In this document: piece after piece, positions 1 to 7,437 of the stretch | How the letters are laid out: every line of letters starts with the position of its first letter | Position numbering within the stretch: position 1 is the first letter of the stretch | Origin: Bacteroidota bacterium | Lineage (GTDB): Bacteria > Bacteroidota > Bacteroidia > Flavobacteriales_D > Crocinitomicaceae | Direction of reading: 5' to 3' | NCBI GenBank assembly: GCA_018825925.1 | Contig: JAHKAT010000320.1 | Span: 1 to 12,378 of the forward strand | Length of the DNA: 12,378 bases | Notes under the pieces: model-generated | Seen by the model: only the letters and a program-made list of their open reading frames with translations | Told to the model about the DNA's origin: nothing | Database searches by the model: none | Made by a program: the position numbers and the translations under genes

Positions 1-279
1 TCGATAAAAATAACCAAAAATGATTCCAATGCTTCCTATGATGCAAAGTACAAAGGGCAAGTACATCCAGTTTCCAGGAAGTTTTTCTATCCACTCAAAA
101 GCCAAATAGCCAAAATGAAAACGAGGTTCAATGTAGAGTGTTTCCACCCAGCCATTGATTAAAAACCGCAAGGTTCCAAAAAGCAATAATGCTCCAAAAA
201 TTATCCTAAAAACAATCAGTGGAGCAATAGAAACTTGCTTTTCAAAGTAAGAAAACACCTTCGATTTAATCTCCGTCAT
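1..279 (-). CDS. HTTM-domain membrane protein, N-terminal part (runs off the left edge)
   Basis: Ninety-three codons are visible, read leftward from the ATG at 279-277 with no stop before the window edge. The segment has a short polar start (MTEIKSKVFSYFEKQ), a hydrophobic helix at about residues 19-40 (APLIVFRIIFGALLLFG), the stretch NGWVETLYIEPRFHFGY at 42-58, and a second helix at about 72-91. The G-W-V-E...Y-I-x-P-x-F-x-F-x-Y-x-x-F-x-W pattern is typical of the HTTM (horizontally transferred transmembrane) domain, the membrane part of vitamin K-dependent gamma-carboxylase relatives. Bacterial HTTM proteins have no settled function. Its start lies inside the end of the imelysin gene (14-nt overlap), so the two are probably translationally coupled and may act together at the envelope. 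The family call is recalled from pattern; the C-terminal part is not visible. Confidence 0.8.
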   Translation of the reverse strand, partial: MTEIKSKVFSYFEKQVSIAPLIVFRIIFGALLLFGTLRFLINGWVETLYIEPRFHFGYLAFEWIEKLPGNWMYLPFVLCIIGSIGIIFGYFYR

Positions 280-1312
280 TGTCTTGATAAGTGATCAAAA
301 CTCCGAAAGAGGAGGTCATGTCTGTCTTGATATTCACCACCTGCTGACTCAAAAGAAGATAAAGGTCTTCCATTTTTTGAGGTTCGTCGTTTGTGGCAGC
401 GGGGAAGGAGCTATTAATTGAATTGGCAGTGTTGAGAATTGCATCGAATTTGGAAAGAATTTTCTCAGTCAATTCACCTTTTTCCAAATGATTTAAATAA
501 TTGTCAAAACCAATGCCGTTTTTTCCTTCAAACAATTCGCGAAGTGTCCGCATGTTTACCACAAACAATTCTTTTGAAAATTCTTTGTAGCGAGATTCAA
601 AATAATCAGGCAAAGCAAATCCCAAGCTTTGTTTGCCCATAGGAATTCCGACTTTTGCATTTTTTGTTAACTCAAAATCGCGATTGAATTCATTCACCAA
701 CAAAGAAAACGAGGAGGTTGACTCTGTACCATCCTTACTAATAAAAGTGGAACGATAAGAATTCCAACCATTTGAAATGGTGGCAGCATCATTTTTGATT
801 TTTGAAATCAAATTACGAGCATAATCTCTAAAATCGGCTTGTGAAAAGAACGTTCTGGAGTTTTTGCGAAAAAATATAAAATCAAGCGCTGGAAATCCGA
901 TGGCACTTAGGTTGGCTGCGCTTCCCAAATTGGCATTTCCTGCCTGTACATTCGAAAGAATTTTGGCCGTGTCTGTAGGGTAGGTATTCATTGCTGCTTT
1001 TAAACCATTATCCCTAATAGGCCCAAAATCAAACGGATTTAATTTTTGCCAAGCGAGATAAGCTTCACTGTGCGCTGCTTGTAATATTTCAAAATCTGCA
1101 TTTGAAAGTGATAATTCAAAAGTTGAAAAAGCATCAAACAATTGATTTGTTTTTACTGCAAAAGATTGAATATTGGGCAGAATGATTTGATCGGCTACAT
1201 TGGTGAGCAGTGCTTGTTTATCAAATGTGACAGATGGATCTGTTGGATTTTCTTTTTTACAAGAAAAGGACAAAATACTGATACAACCAAAGACAAGAAT
1301 TACTTTTTTCAT
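266..1312 (-). CDS. Imelysin-family (peptidase M75-like) lipoprotein
   Basis: This is a 348-residue protein starting at the ATG at 1312; an in-frame TTG two codons upstream is less likely. The signal peptide ends in the lipobox LSFSC (C18) followed by KKEN, so it should be a lipoprotein. The body matches the imelysin/IrpA-like family: HSEAYLAWQ at 81-89, GPIRDNGLK at 97-105, IGFPALDF at 138-145, GKQSLGF at 226-232, NGIGFDNYL at 265-273, and the ending ITYQDNDGD at 340-348 that is common in flavobacterial members. The family is linked to iron or other metal acquisition (EfeO, IrpA). The GxHxxE motif of classical members reads G-F-P-A-L-D (139-144), so metal binding or peptidase activity there is doubtful. 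It sits 18 nt after the DUF4856 gene and overlaps the HTTM gene, suggesting one operon. The exact role is unproven. Confidence 0.88.
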   Translation of the reverse strand: MKKVILVFGCISILSFSCKKENPTDPSVTFDKQALLTNVADQIILPNIQSFAVKTNQLFDAFSTFELSLSNADFEILQAAHSEAYLAWQKLNPFDFGPIRDNGLKAAMNTYPTDTAKILSNVQAGNANLGSAANLSAIGFPALDFIFFRKNSRTFFSQADFRDYARNLISKIKNDAATISNGWNSYRSTFISKDGTESTSSFSLLVNEFNRDFELTKNAKVGIPMGKQSLGFALPDYFESRYKEFSKELFVVNMRTLRELFEGKNGIGFDNYLNHLEKGELTEKILSKFDAILNTANSINSSFPAATNDEPQKMEDLYLLLSQQVVNIKTDMTSSFGVLITYQDNDGD

Positions 1313-1330
1313 GACCAAACGTCTTTTATT

Positions 1331-2488
1331 TTAATATTTTGCGGTTAAAACTGCTTTTATTGAATTGATGTCACCCACTGTCATATCCCAAAAGTTTGTT
1401 GAGAATAAAGACATTAAAGCGGTGTGCTCCGTATTATTTAAACGGCGAGTTCCTTCTGGTGAATAACGCAGATTATAGCAAAAACCGTAGGCTTCAGAAA
1501 GAACGTGGAAATACTTCGCGTTGTCAGTTCCAAAAGAGGTTATTGCTAGGTTTAAATAGGTCAATGCTTGATTTGCAGAGATATCTTCCCACTCTTTTCG
1601 AATGGCTTCAATTGCTGCGTCTCTATCTAATAAAACATTAGCTCCTATTGCCGCTCTTCCTTTTAGATAATTATTCATCATGTCTGCATTGGAATTTAAA
1701 GAAGTGTTTTGCGAGTTGCAATATTTACCCCAAAAACTGGTTGGAAGGGTGGAAGGAAAAGTCGTGCTTACTCCAAAATACCCAAATGATTCGTCCCAAT
1801 GATGCTGCATTGTGGTGTAGTATTTACCAGCTGTAGGGTCAACGGCCGTGGTATTATTTACATTCATTTTTTCGGCTCCAAAATAAACATTTAATGCTTG
1901 ATTCATAAAAACAGATCCCATGATCACTTTTTCAATCACTTCAGCAACATCCATCCCGTTTTCGTCAATCAAATAGGATTTAGTTCCTGTGGTTAAAACA
2001 CCAGCTTGCCCACTTTGCGCTGTTTGATTGTAGCTTAAACTTGCAGTTGCCGCATTTTGAAGCAGGGTTTCTACAAAACTTTGGTCAGGCGCAAATGTTT
2101 TGTCTTTTAATTGTTTAGAACTTGAAAAAGAAAAATTGTTATTCCCATTTCCTCCTGTGTTAACATACATGTCTAATAAATCCTGGCTATTTATTGCTCC
2201 GGTTTTTCCACTTTCAACCAATTCAATTATCTCAGACAATTGATTCAAACGCTCTGTTTGTCCGCTATAATCTACTGTATTGTTACCATTAACATCAGTG
2301 AAAGTATAAGTGGTAGGGATCGTATAATTTGAAGTAGATGATACTGTATAGGTGCAAGATCCATCATCTATTTTTGCTTTGGACGAATAATTATTTGCTG
2401 TTTCATCTGTACATCCTTCTTTTTTACAAGATGTTAAAAAAACGGGTAGAGCGACTAAGGTAAATATGGCTACTGAAGCTATTTTCAT
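1331..2488 (-). CDS. DUF4856 domain-containing lipoprotein
   Basis: This is a 385-residue protein with its ATG at 2488. The signal peptide ends in the lipobox FLTSC (C21) followed by KKEG, predicting a lipoprotein. Residues 25-47 form one short repeat unit (C26-T-D...N-N-Y34...D41-D-G-S-C45-T-Y) of a kind often repeated in Bacteroidota surface proteins; the paired cysteines and acidic residues suggest a small disulfide or calcium-binding knob. The rest, from NYTIPTTYTFTDVNGNNTVDYSGQTERLNQL (54-84) onward, matches what I know of DUF4856, a Bacteroidota family usually found beside imelysins. It contains long helical stretches, and a distant imelysin-like fold is possible. No catalytic motif is recognised. 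It leads the compact DUF4856-imelysin-HTTM unit and has a good promoter just upstream (2508-2538). A role in metal handling is inferred only from its neighbours. Confidence 0.82.
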   Translation of the reverse strand: MKIASVAIFTLVALPVFLTSCKKEGCTDETANNYSSKAKIDDGSCTYTVSSTSNYTIPTTYTFTDVNGNNTVDYSGQTERLNQLSEIIELVESGKTGAINSQDLLDMYVNTGGNGNNNFSFSSSKQLKDKTFAPDQSFVETLLQNAATASLSYNQTAQSGQAGVLTTGTKSYLIDENGMDVAEVIEKVIMGSVFMNQALNVYFGAEKMNVNNTTAVDPTAGKYYTTMQHHWDESFGYFGVSTTFPSTLPTSFWGKYCNSQNTSLNSNADMMNNYLKGRAAIGANVLLDRDAAIEAIRKEWEDISANQALTYLNLAITSFGTDNAKYFHVLSEAYGFCYNLRYSPEGTRRLNNTEHTALMSLFSTNFWDMTVGDINSIKAVLTAKY

Positions 2489-2507
2489 TGTTATAAAATT
2501 TATACGA

Positions 2508-2538
2508 CAAAAATAGATTCAGCAAAAGGATGGTACAA
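2508..2538 (-). promoter_or_regulatory. Bacteroidota-type promoter for the DUF4856-imelysin-HTTM unit
   Basis: On the minus strand the -7 box TATTTTTG (2515-2508) matches TAnnTTTG exactly. A TTG at 2538-2536 lies 20 nt upstream, within the usual -33 spacing. Transcription would start roughly at 2500, giving a leader of about 10-15 nt before the ATG at 2488. This suggests that the three downstream genes can be transcribed independently of the peroxidase gene. Confidence 0.6.
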
Positions 2539-2583
2539 TACCTTTAAAAGGTTATTTTTAATTAATCTAGATAAGGAGAAGAA

Positions 2584-3702
2584 TTAGGGTCTAAAAGGAT
2601 CTGAAAATTTGGGATTGTTTAAAAATTGATGGTCGGTTAACGAGTGAAGAAAGTTTATTATATCTGCTTTTTCTTGGCTATTTAATTGAAGTCCAGTTCC
2701 TTGTGATGCTTGAAGAGCCCCGTCTAAAGTAGATGAAAGTTTGACTCCATTGTTATAGTGATCTATCACTTGTTCGAGGGTTTGAAAACGTCCATCATGC
2801 ATGTAAGGGCCAGATACAGCGATATTTCGCAAAGTTGGCGCTTTAAATTGGGCTCTATTATTAGCGTTTTTTGTTACATTTTCTCGGCCCAAATCTTCGA
2901 ATTCATTTTCAAAATCCAAGCCGTTATTTCTGTATACATTGACCTGAAAATTATTGGAACCATGACAATGAAAACAATCTCCTCCTGAATCATCGGGAAA
3001 GAATTCATTGTATTCTTGTTTAAATAAATTGAAGCCACGGAGCTCACTATCGGATAATTGCACCTTTCCAGCTAAGTAGCGGTCAAATTTAGAATCATCA
3101 GAAACGAGTGTTAACATAAATGCTTCCAGTGCAAAACCAATTTGTTGTTCTGTGATTTCAGTTTCACCAAAAGCTCTGAGAAAGAAAATTTTATTGATAG
3201 GATTAATGTTTAATTTATTAATGACTCTATCAATGGTTTCCTTCATTTCAACTGGATTCATAATAGGGTCGATTGCTTGATGGCGAAGCAGAGTTTGTCG
3301 GCCGTCCCAGAAAAAACCATTGGTATTGTATGCCATATTAACAATTGCCATAGAGTTTCGGTCACCCATTGCGCCGCCAACTCCACGTGATACAGGACGA
3401 GGGTCTGAAAACGCATTTTCTTGTCTGTGGCATGTGGCGCAAGATATTGAGTTGTCGAGAGAAAGTGCACGGTCATAAAAAAGTCTACGTCCGAGTTCAA
3501 CTTTTGCTATTGTTAAAGGATTATCAAGAGGTAGATTGGGATTGGCCAAAGAATTGTTTTGAAAATCGATCACATAGGGTGTCGGGTCGAATTCAGCTAG
3601 GCGAACATCCGACATTGTGCTTTTCTTGCAAGCCCCCAATAAAAGAAAGACAGCAATTACAACTTGGAGGTTTTGAATAAAGTGTTTATTTTGATATGAC
3701 AT
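2584..3702 (-). CDS. Di-heme cytochrome c peroxidase / MauG-family lipoprotein
   Basis: This is a 372-residue protein from the ATG at 3702. The signal peptide ends in the lipobox LLGAC (C25) followed by KKS, so it is probably a lipoprotein, not a soluble periplasmic enzyme. Two c-type heme sites are present: CATCH (C88, C91, H92) and CFHCH (C243, C246, H247). Other family landmarks are GRRLFYDRALS (71-81), NMAYNTNGFFWDGR (122-135), APTLRNIAVSGPYMHDGRF (288-306) and the following TLEQVIDHYNNG. M301 in PYMHDG is the likely axial ligand of the C-terminal heme. The family reduces hydrogen peroxide using cytochrome electrons (CCP) or oxidises protein residues (MauG); which applies here cannot be told. 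The length is slightly above that of typical bacterial CCPs, mainly from the lipoprotein N-terminus. It lies 95 nt upstream of the DUF4856 gene in the same orientation. Confidence 0.92.
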   Translation of the reverse strand: MSYQNKHFIQNLQVVIAVFLLLGACKKSTMSDVRLAEFDPTPYVIDFQNNSLANPNLPLDNPLTIAKVELGRRLFYDRALSLDNSISCATCHRQENAFSDPRPVSRGVGGAMGDRNSMAIVNMAYNTNGFFWDGRQTLLRHQAIDPIMNPVEMKETIDRVINKLNINPINKIFFLRAFGETEITEQQIGFALEAFMLTLVSDDSKFDRYLAGKVQLSDSELRGFNLFKQEYNEFFPDDSGGDCFHCHGSNNFQVNVYRNNGLDFENEFEDLGRENVTKNANNRAQFKAPTLRNIAVSGPYMHDGRFQTLEQVIDHYNNGVKLSSTLDGALQASQGTGLQLNSQEKADIINFLHSLTDHQFLNNPKFSDPFRP

Positions 3703-4010
3703 GACCTAAATTTAAAATTACAAGCATTAGTAGAATTATGCAAAATAATGAGGGGAAATCTATTATTTTCTAACGTAAGGCTTGGTTTATTATTTTAATA
3801 CTGAGTTAGATTGTCTCATTTATTAAAAAACACAATGGAAATGAGAGTTGAAAGAGCTTCGTTATTCCTTGAATAAATCTTTTCACAACGCATAAATATG
3901 TTCGAACGTGGAATAATTAGGAAATAATCTGGAGTAGTATCAGTCCTATATTAAGAATAGCAAGGTCTAAATTTGGAATAGCGTAAGAATGAACGATTAA
4001 ATCCAAGGCA
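3703..4010. other. 308-bp intergenic region upstream of the peroxidase gene
   Basis: This lies between the end of the Fic gene and the start of the peroxidase gene, both on the minus strand. It is very AT-rich. I find no open frame of useful length on either strand, no tRNA-like fold and no strong hairpin. It must contain the promoter of the peroxidase gene. The closest match to the Bacteroidota -7 box is TTATTTTG around 3739-3746 (minus strand, one mismatch) with no convincing -33 partner, so I do not call a promoter. Confidence 0.5.
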
Positions 4011-5141
4011 TTAAGCCAAGGTAATGTTCTTTTTTAGTGAGATAGTGTCTTGCAAAGAATATTTGGCAGCCTTTCCTGCTCCTTGTTTTTGTAAAATTTG
4101 TTTGTTTATTAAGTCCTGAATATCGCTTAAAGCTGTATCAAAAGTGACTTGTGTTTTTTTACTCCAAACATTAGCATTAATCGTCCTAATAGGTCCGTTT
4201 AGCATTCCATTTAAAACACTTATTTGTCGAGGATTTAATTCGAAATCGCCATCAACGATATCGGTTATGTCAGTTGCCAGGTTTTTAATTTTTTGTTCGG
4301 CACATTCAAAGGCTAAGCTAATTTTATCGAAAAACCAATTCAACCAATCCGTAACATCACCATTTCCTTGTCGCATGTCTTCTAATAATTCAAAATAGAC
4401 GGTCTTATCTTTCATTAAAAATTCACTAATGCTAAAGACATTGGGGTGATTGTTTTTTTGATTTATTAATAATCGATCACAAAGCATACATGCAATTCGA
4501 GTGTTACCATCCTCATACGGCTGAATTACTTGAATATATAGATGCGCAAGAGCACATTTTATCAAAACATCGTTGGAGTCTGCATTGTTATACCAATTTA
4601 AAAATGTGGACATTTCAGCTTCTAAAGTAGAGCCTTTAGGAGCTTTCAATAACTCTTTGTTTTTTGGCGACATTCCTTGAGTAGTTGGAATTAAACCTAA
4701 ACCATCTAGTCTCCAGAATCCAGTTACAATATTAAAGAATCCGCTTCTGGAAAAAGGGAAAAAGTTTTGCTGCCATTGATGTAAAAGTGCAGCAGTTATA
4801 ATTGTATCATTCGTAAAACGGCAATTCATATAGGCATCCACATAACCATCGATTTGTTTTTCCTTAATATCCATGGTTGCGGAGGGACCTTGAGCATTGT
4901 ATCGATCCAGTGAGTTTTCAACCGAACCCAAACAAAAGTTTTCACTTTCTAAAAGTGCAGAATTGGAAATATCTTTGATTAATGCTTCGTGGGAAATTTT
5001 TTGAATGACATCTTCAGAAAGACCTTCAATTTTACCTTGAATCCTTCCCATTTCGTATTTTAAAGTGGAAATTTTCTGATTAATGTTATTGGTGTTCCAT
5101 GACAATTTTGGCCAAGAGGTAATCTCGTAAATTCGATTCAT
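4011..5141 (-). CDS. DUF4172-type Fic family protein with a degenerate active site
   Basis: This is a 376-residue protein from the ATG at 5141. The architecture matches DUF4172-Fic proteins. The N-terminal part has YEITSWPKLSWN (5-16) and an inhibitory-helix-like SALLES (61-66). The central Fic domain runs to about 275. A C-terminal winged-helix-like domain (about 301-363) has LNPRQISVLNGMLNG and TFDTALSDIQDLINKQIL. Normal Fic enzymes transfer AMP or related groups to hydroxyl side chains using an HPFx(D/E)GNGRxxR motif. Here the motif is Q207-P-Y-E-D-G-N-T-R-I-A-C218, so the catalytic His is Gln and the final Arg is Cys, while D211, G212, N213 and R215 are kept. The flap-like GFWRLDG (141-147) is present. 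The frame is intact. It may be an inactive regulator, an enzyme of changed chemistry, or a decaying gene. No cognate antitoxin gene lies beside it. Confidence 0.88.
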   Translation of the reverse strand: MNRIYEITSWPKLSWNTNNINQKISTLKYEMGRIQGKIEGLSEDVIQKISHEALIKDISNSALLESENFCLGSVENSLDRYNAQGPSATMDIKEKQIDGYVDAYMNCRFTNDTIITAALLHQWQQNFFPFSRSGFFNIVTGFWRLDGLGLIPTTQGMSPKNKELLKAPKGSTLEAEMSTFLNWYNNADSNDVLIKCALAHLYIQVIQPYEDGNTRIACMLCDRLLINQKNNHPNVFSISEFLMKDKTVYFELLEDMRQGNGDVTDWLNWFFDKISLAFECAEQKIKNLATDITDIVDGDFELNPRQISVLNGMLNGPIRTINANVWSKKTQVTFDTALSDIQDLINKQILQKQGAGKAAKYSLQDTISLKKNITLA

Positions 5142-5386
5142 TCCGTTTGTTTTGTCTTAATTCTTCAAAACTTTTTAACTGATTGCGAATCACATGCTAT
5201 GGTTATATTTTCTGTGAATGGGTAATCAGGTAAAAGACATTAGCAATTTACGCAAATGTTAATAATATGTTTTGAATAATAAATGAATGGTATTTAACAG
5301 ACTTAAACGGTTGATAATGAGTTTGTATTTTAAGTATTTTAACAAATCAATACTTAGTGACTAAAATTAATCTGAAGTGTAATTTA
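5142..5386. other. 245-bp intergenic region between the Fic and esterase genes
   Basis: This AT-rich gap precedes the Fic gene and follows the esterase gene on the minus strand. It holds one imperfect signal, an 8-bp inverted repeat (5331-5338 with 5349-5356, 10-nt loop). The repeat is all weak pairs but one and has no T-run on the minus strand, so it is a poor terminator. No clear promoter box or small gene was seen. Confidence 0.4.
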
Positions 5387-6490
5387 TTAATTCACGATAA
5401 ATACAGTGGATTCAGATTTCGAAATCAAATAATAAGTGCCTTTGGATAGCTCAATTTTCAAATTATTTTCCCCTTTAAATCCATTGATAGTCTGTATGAT
5501 TTTGCCATCTTGGTTTCTTATGGTTACAACTTGGTCTTGATTCAATTGAAACTTCAAATTATTTTGAACGGGATTAGGATAAATTTTAAAACTACTAGAC
5601 TTTGTTTGTTCACTTAGCTTTGCCAATGACGGACTTGGGTGTTGCCATTTTCTGAAAAAGTTCCATATTACTTTAGATTCAGTTATGTCGTTCAAAGGTT
5701 CGTATAGGTACACATGATCGGCATTATTAAATCTCCATAATTCAACAGCCCCATCTGTATCACAGTTATTATAAACAAAGCGATCTATAGTAATATTATC
5801 GCTAGCAGTATCTGGAATTCGAGTGCTGTCTGCTGCCAAATCGCAGTTGTGGACATCTCGCCAGAAGGCCATTGTTTCTGGAACTAATGACAAAGTTGGA
5901 AGTGGATTTGAATTGTACGGCACTGTGCCATCGGCTGTACCATGTAAATGAATTACTGGGGTAGCGTAAGTAGGTGTATAGTTCTGTAAATCTGATGTCG
6001 ACAGTGTACCTGCCATTGGGCCGATAGCAGCAACTCGATGGTTCAAGGCTAATGCGAGACGATGGGTCATTATTCCGCCCATGGAAAAACCGGTAATGTA
6101 TATTCTGGTTGGATCAATATTATTCTGAATTTCATATAGGCTCATCAATTGGTTCATTAACTCAACGTCGTTTGCTGACGAAGAAAAACCGGTGCCATTG
6201 TTCCATGCAGCTTGACCAAAACCATTATTTAAAGCTTGCGGGTAGAGTACTATGCAGCGAGCTGTATCGGCAATTTGATTAAAACCGATGGCCGTCATTT
6301 GATTATTGGTACCACCCAAACCATGCAACACGAATACCAATGGCAAATATTCTGAAGTTGAATAATTAGTGGGTAAATATTCTATATAATTTCTTGAATT
6401 TCCTTGTATGGTAATGGATTTATTGGATTGTTGTCCAAAGACTAAGGTGGCAGTGAAAATGAAGATAATACTGTGAAATACGTTTGTCAT
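5387..6490 (-). CDS. Secreted alpha/beta-hydrolase esterase (PHB depolymerase/feruloyl esterase-like) with T9SS sorting domain
   Basis: This is a 367-residue protein from the ATG at 6490. A signal peptide covers about residues 1-19 (ending LVFG-Q). The catalytic domain (about 24-285) is of the polyhydroxybutyrate depolymerase/LpqC/feruloyl esterase type. It has the oxyanion loop HGLGG (56-60), nucleophile elbow GFSMGG with S136, acid loop HGTADGTVPY with D187, and probable catalytic H259 in NADHVY. The C-terminal part (about 301-367) starts with FKIYPNPVQNNL and ends with KGTYYLISKSESTVFIVN, the form of a type A T9SS sorting domain. The enzyme should therefore pass through the outer membrane by T9SS and be anchored or released. 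The substrate cannot be told from sequence: a polyester, an acetylated or feruloylated glycan, or another ester are all possible. It stands alone, divergent from the outer-membrane operon at 6619. Confidence 0.88.
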   Translation of the reverse strand: MTNVFHSIIFIFTATLVFGQQSNKSITIQGNSRNYIEYLPTNYSTSEYLPLVFVLHGLGGTNNQMTAIGFNQIADTARCIVLYPQALNNGFGQAAWNNGTGFSSSANDVELMNQLMSLYEIQNNIDPTRIYITGFSMGGIMTHRLALALNHRVAAIGPMAGTLSTSDLQNYTPTYATPVIHLHGTADGTVPYNSNPLPTLSLVPETMAFWRDVHNCDLAADSTRIPDTASDNITIDRFVYNNCDTDGAVELWRFNNADHVYLYEPLNDITESKVIWNFFRKWQHPSPSLAKLSEQTKSSSFKIYPNPVQNNLKFQLNQDQVVTIRNQDGKIIQTINGFKGENNLKIELSKGTYYLISKSESTVFIVN

Positions 6491-6570
6491 AATCGAATAA
6501 TTTTAATCAACACATACCTAAATTGGATATCAATGATCTTTTTATAATTCCCTAAAACTAGATATTTTTT

Positions 6571-6613
6571 TTTGCTGAAGAAGTATTTTATTCAAGTACT
6601 TTTTTTATTTTCG
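6571..6613 (+). promoter_or_regulatory. Candidate promoter of the outer-membrane operon
   Basis: Two near-matches to the Bacteroidota -7 box lie just before the ATG at 6619. TACTTTTT (6597-6604, one mismatch) has a TTTG 22 nt upstream at 6571-6574. TATTTTCG (6606-6613, one mismatch) has no good -33 partner. Either would give a very short leader. Neither is perfect, so this is a weak call. Confidence 0.35.
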
Positions 6614-6618
6614 TTTAC

Positions 6619-7437
6619 ATGAGGTACTATTCTCTGATTGCTGCTTTACTTGTCTCTGTGTGCCTATTTGGTCAAGGGTACGTGCCTATGGGTGCTAGAG
6701 AGAACGGAATGGGATCCGCTGGGGTTACTGCCGAAAATTCAAATTCATTTTTTTTTAATCCTGGTTCAATAGGTTCTATCGAGACTGTTGAAATAGGTAT
6801 TAATTATCAGAATCGATTTTTGCTAAAAGAATTTTCTGAGCAAACGATAAGTGCCATTGTACCGCTTAAAAAAGGTGTTTTTTCATGTGGGATGTATCAT
6901 GCTGGAAATACTTTATATCAAAACACAAGGGTAGGGGCAGGATATGCTTTGGCATTGGCCGATCATTTTTTCATGGGAGTACAGTTCAATTATCAAGGGA
7001 TTGTTTTGCCAGAATATTATGGAAGAGCATCCAAAATGACCGGTGAATTTGGAATTTACTACAAACATAATGAGCACTGGAAGTTGGGTGCCGCCGTTTT
7101 CAATTTTTCGAATTCGAGACTGTCCGACTTTCAAGACGATCGATTGTCAAGTTTAATAAGAATAGGAGTGAACTATCAGCCCAGTTCAATAGTGCAGATC
7201 GTTGCTGAAATAAATAAAGACCTTGAAAATGATCTACCTTATTTAAATGCAGGATTAGAATACCAACCATTATCATCACTTTTTTTGAGAGTTGGAATAG
7301 GCACTCAGCCGTCTAACATTGGTTTCGGGTTTGGTTATAAATATAAAAGACTGAGATTTGATTTATCTTGTCGCTATCACCCAACGCTCGGCTTTCTCCC
7401 TCAAATTGGTTTAATCTATTCCAGTGGTGAGAAATGA
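6619..7437 (+). CDS. PorV/PorQ-like outer-membrane beta-barrel protein
   Basis: This is a 272-residue protein. The signal peptide covers about residues 1-19 (IAALLVSVCLFGQ). Right after it comes GARENGMGSAGVTAENSNSFFFNPGSIGSI (25-54), which resembles the G-A-R-x-x-x-M-G-x-A...N-P-A/G start of PorV/PorQ and FadL-like barrels. The remainder alternates hydrophobic and polar residues in short strands rich in G and Y (for example VGAGYALALADHFFMGVQFNY), as expected of an outer-membrane barrel, and ends with a final strand before SSGEK. Its stop overlaps the start of the next gene by 4 nt (ATGA at 7434-7437), so the two are translationally coupled and probably work together. PorV and PorQ proper take part in T9SS, but this one is too divergent to assign that role. 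It could equally be a small-molecule channel or a structural partner of the HhH protein. Confidence 0.7.
   Translation: MRYYSLIAALLVSVCLFGQGYVPMGARENGMGSAGVTAENSNSFFFNPGSIGSIETVEIGINYQNRFLLKEFSEQTISAIVPLKKGVFSCGMYHAGNTLYQNTRVGAGYALALADHFFMGVQFNYQGIVLPEYYGRASKMTGEFGIYYKHNEHWKLGAAVFNFSNSRLSDFQDDRLSSLIRIGVNYQPSSIVQIVAEINKDLENDLPYLNAGLEYQPLSSLFLRVGIGTQPSNIGFGFGYKYKRLRFDLSCRYHPTLGFLPQIGLIYSSGEK

Noticed and set aside
1313..1318. TTG start for the imelysin gene two codons upstream of the ATG
   Set aside because: The ATG at 1312 gives a standard lipoprotein signal peptide starting MKK, and the TTG adds nothing recognisable.
2538..2554. CCTTTAAAAGG palindrome as a terminator of the peroxidase gene
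   Set aside because: It is short and AT-rich, it has no U-tract in the right direction, and it overlaps the spacing of the DUF4856 promoter.
3703..4010. A small gene, tRNA, CRISPR array or Fur-type iron box in the longest gap
   Set aside because: No frame of useful length, no cloverleaf, no tandem repeats and no GATAATGATAATCATTATC-like site were seen there or elsewhere in the window.
5331..5356. 8-bp inverted repeat as a terminator of the esterase gene
   Set aside because: The stem is nearly all A-T and no T-run follows it on the minus strand.
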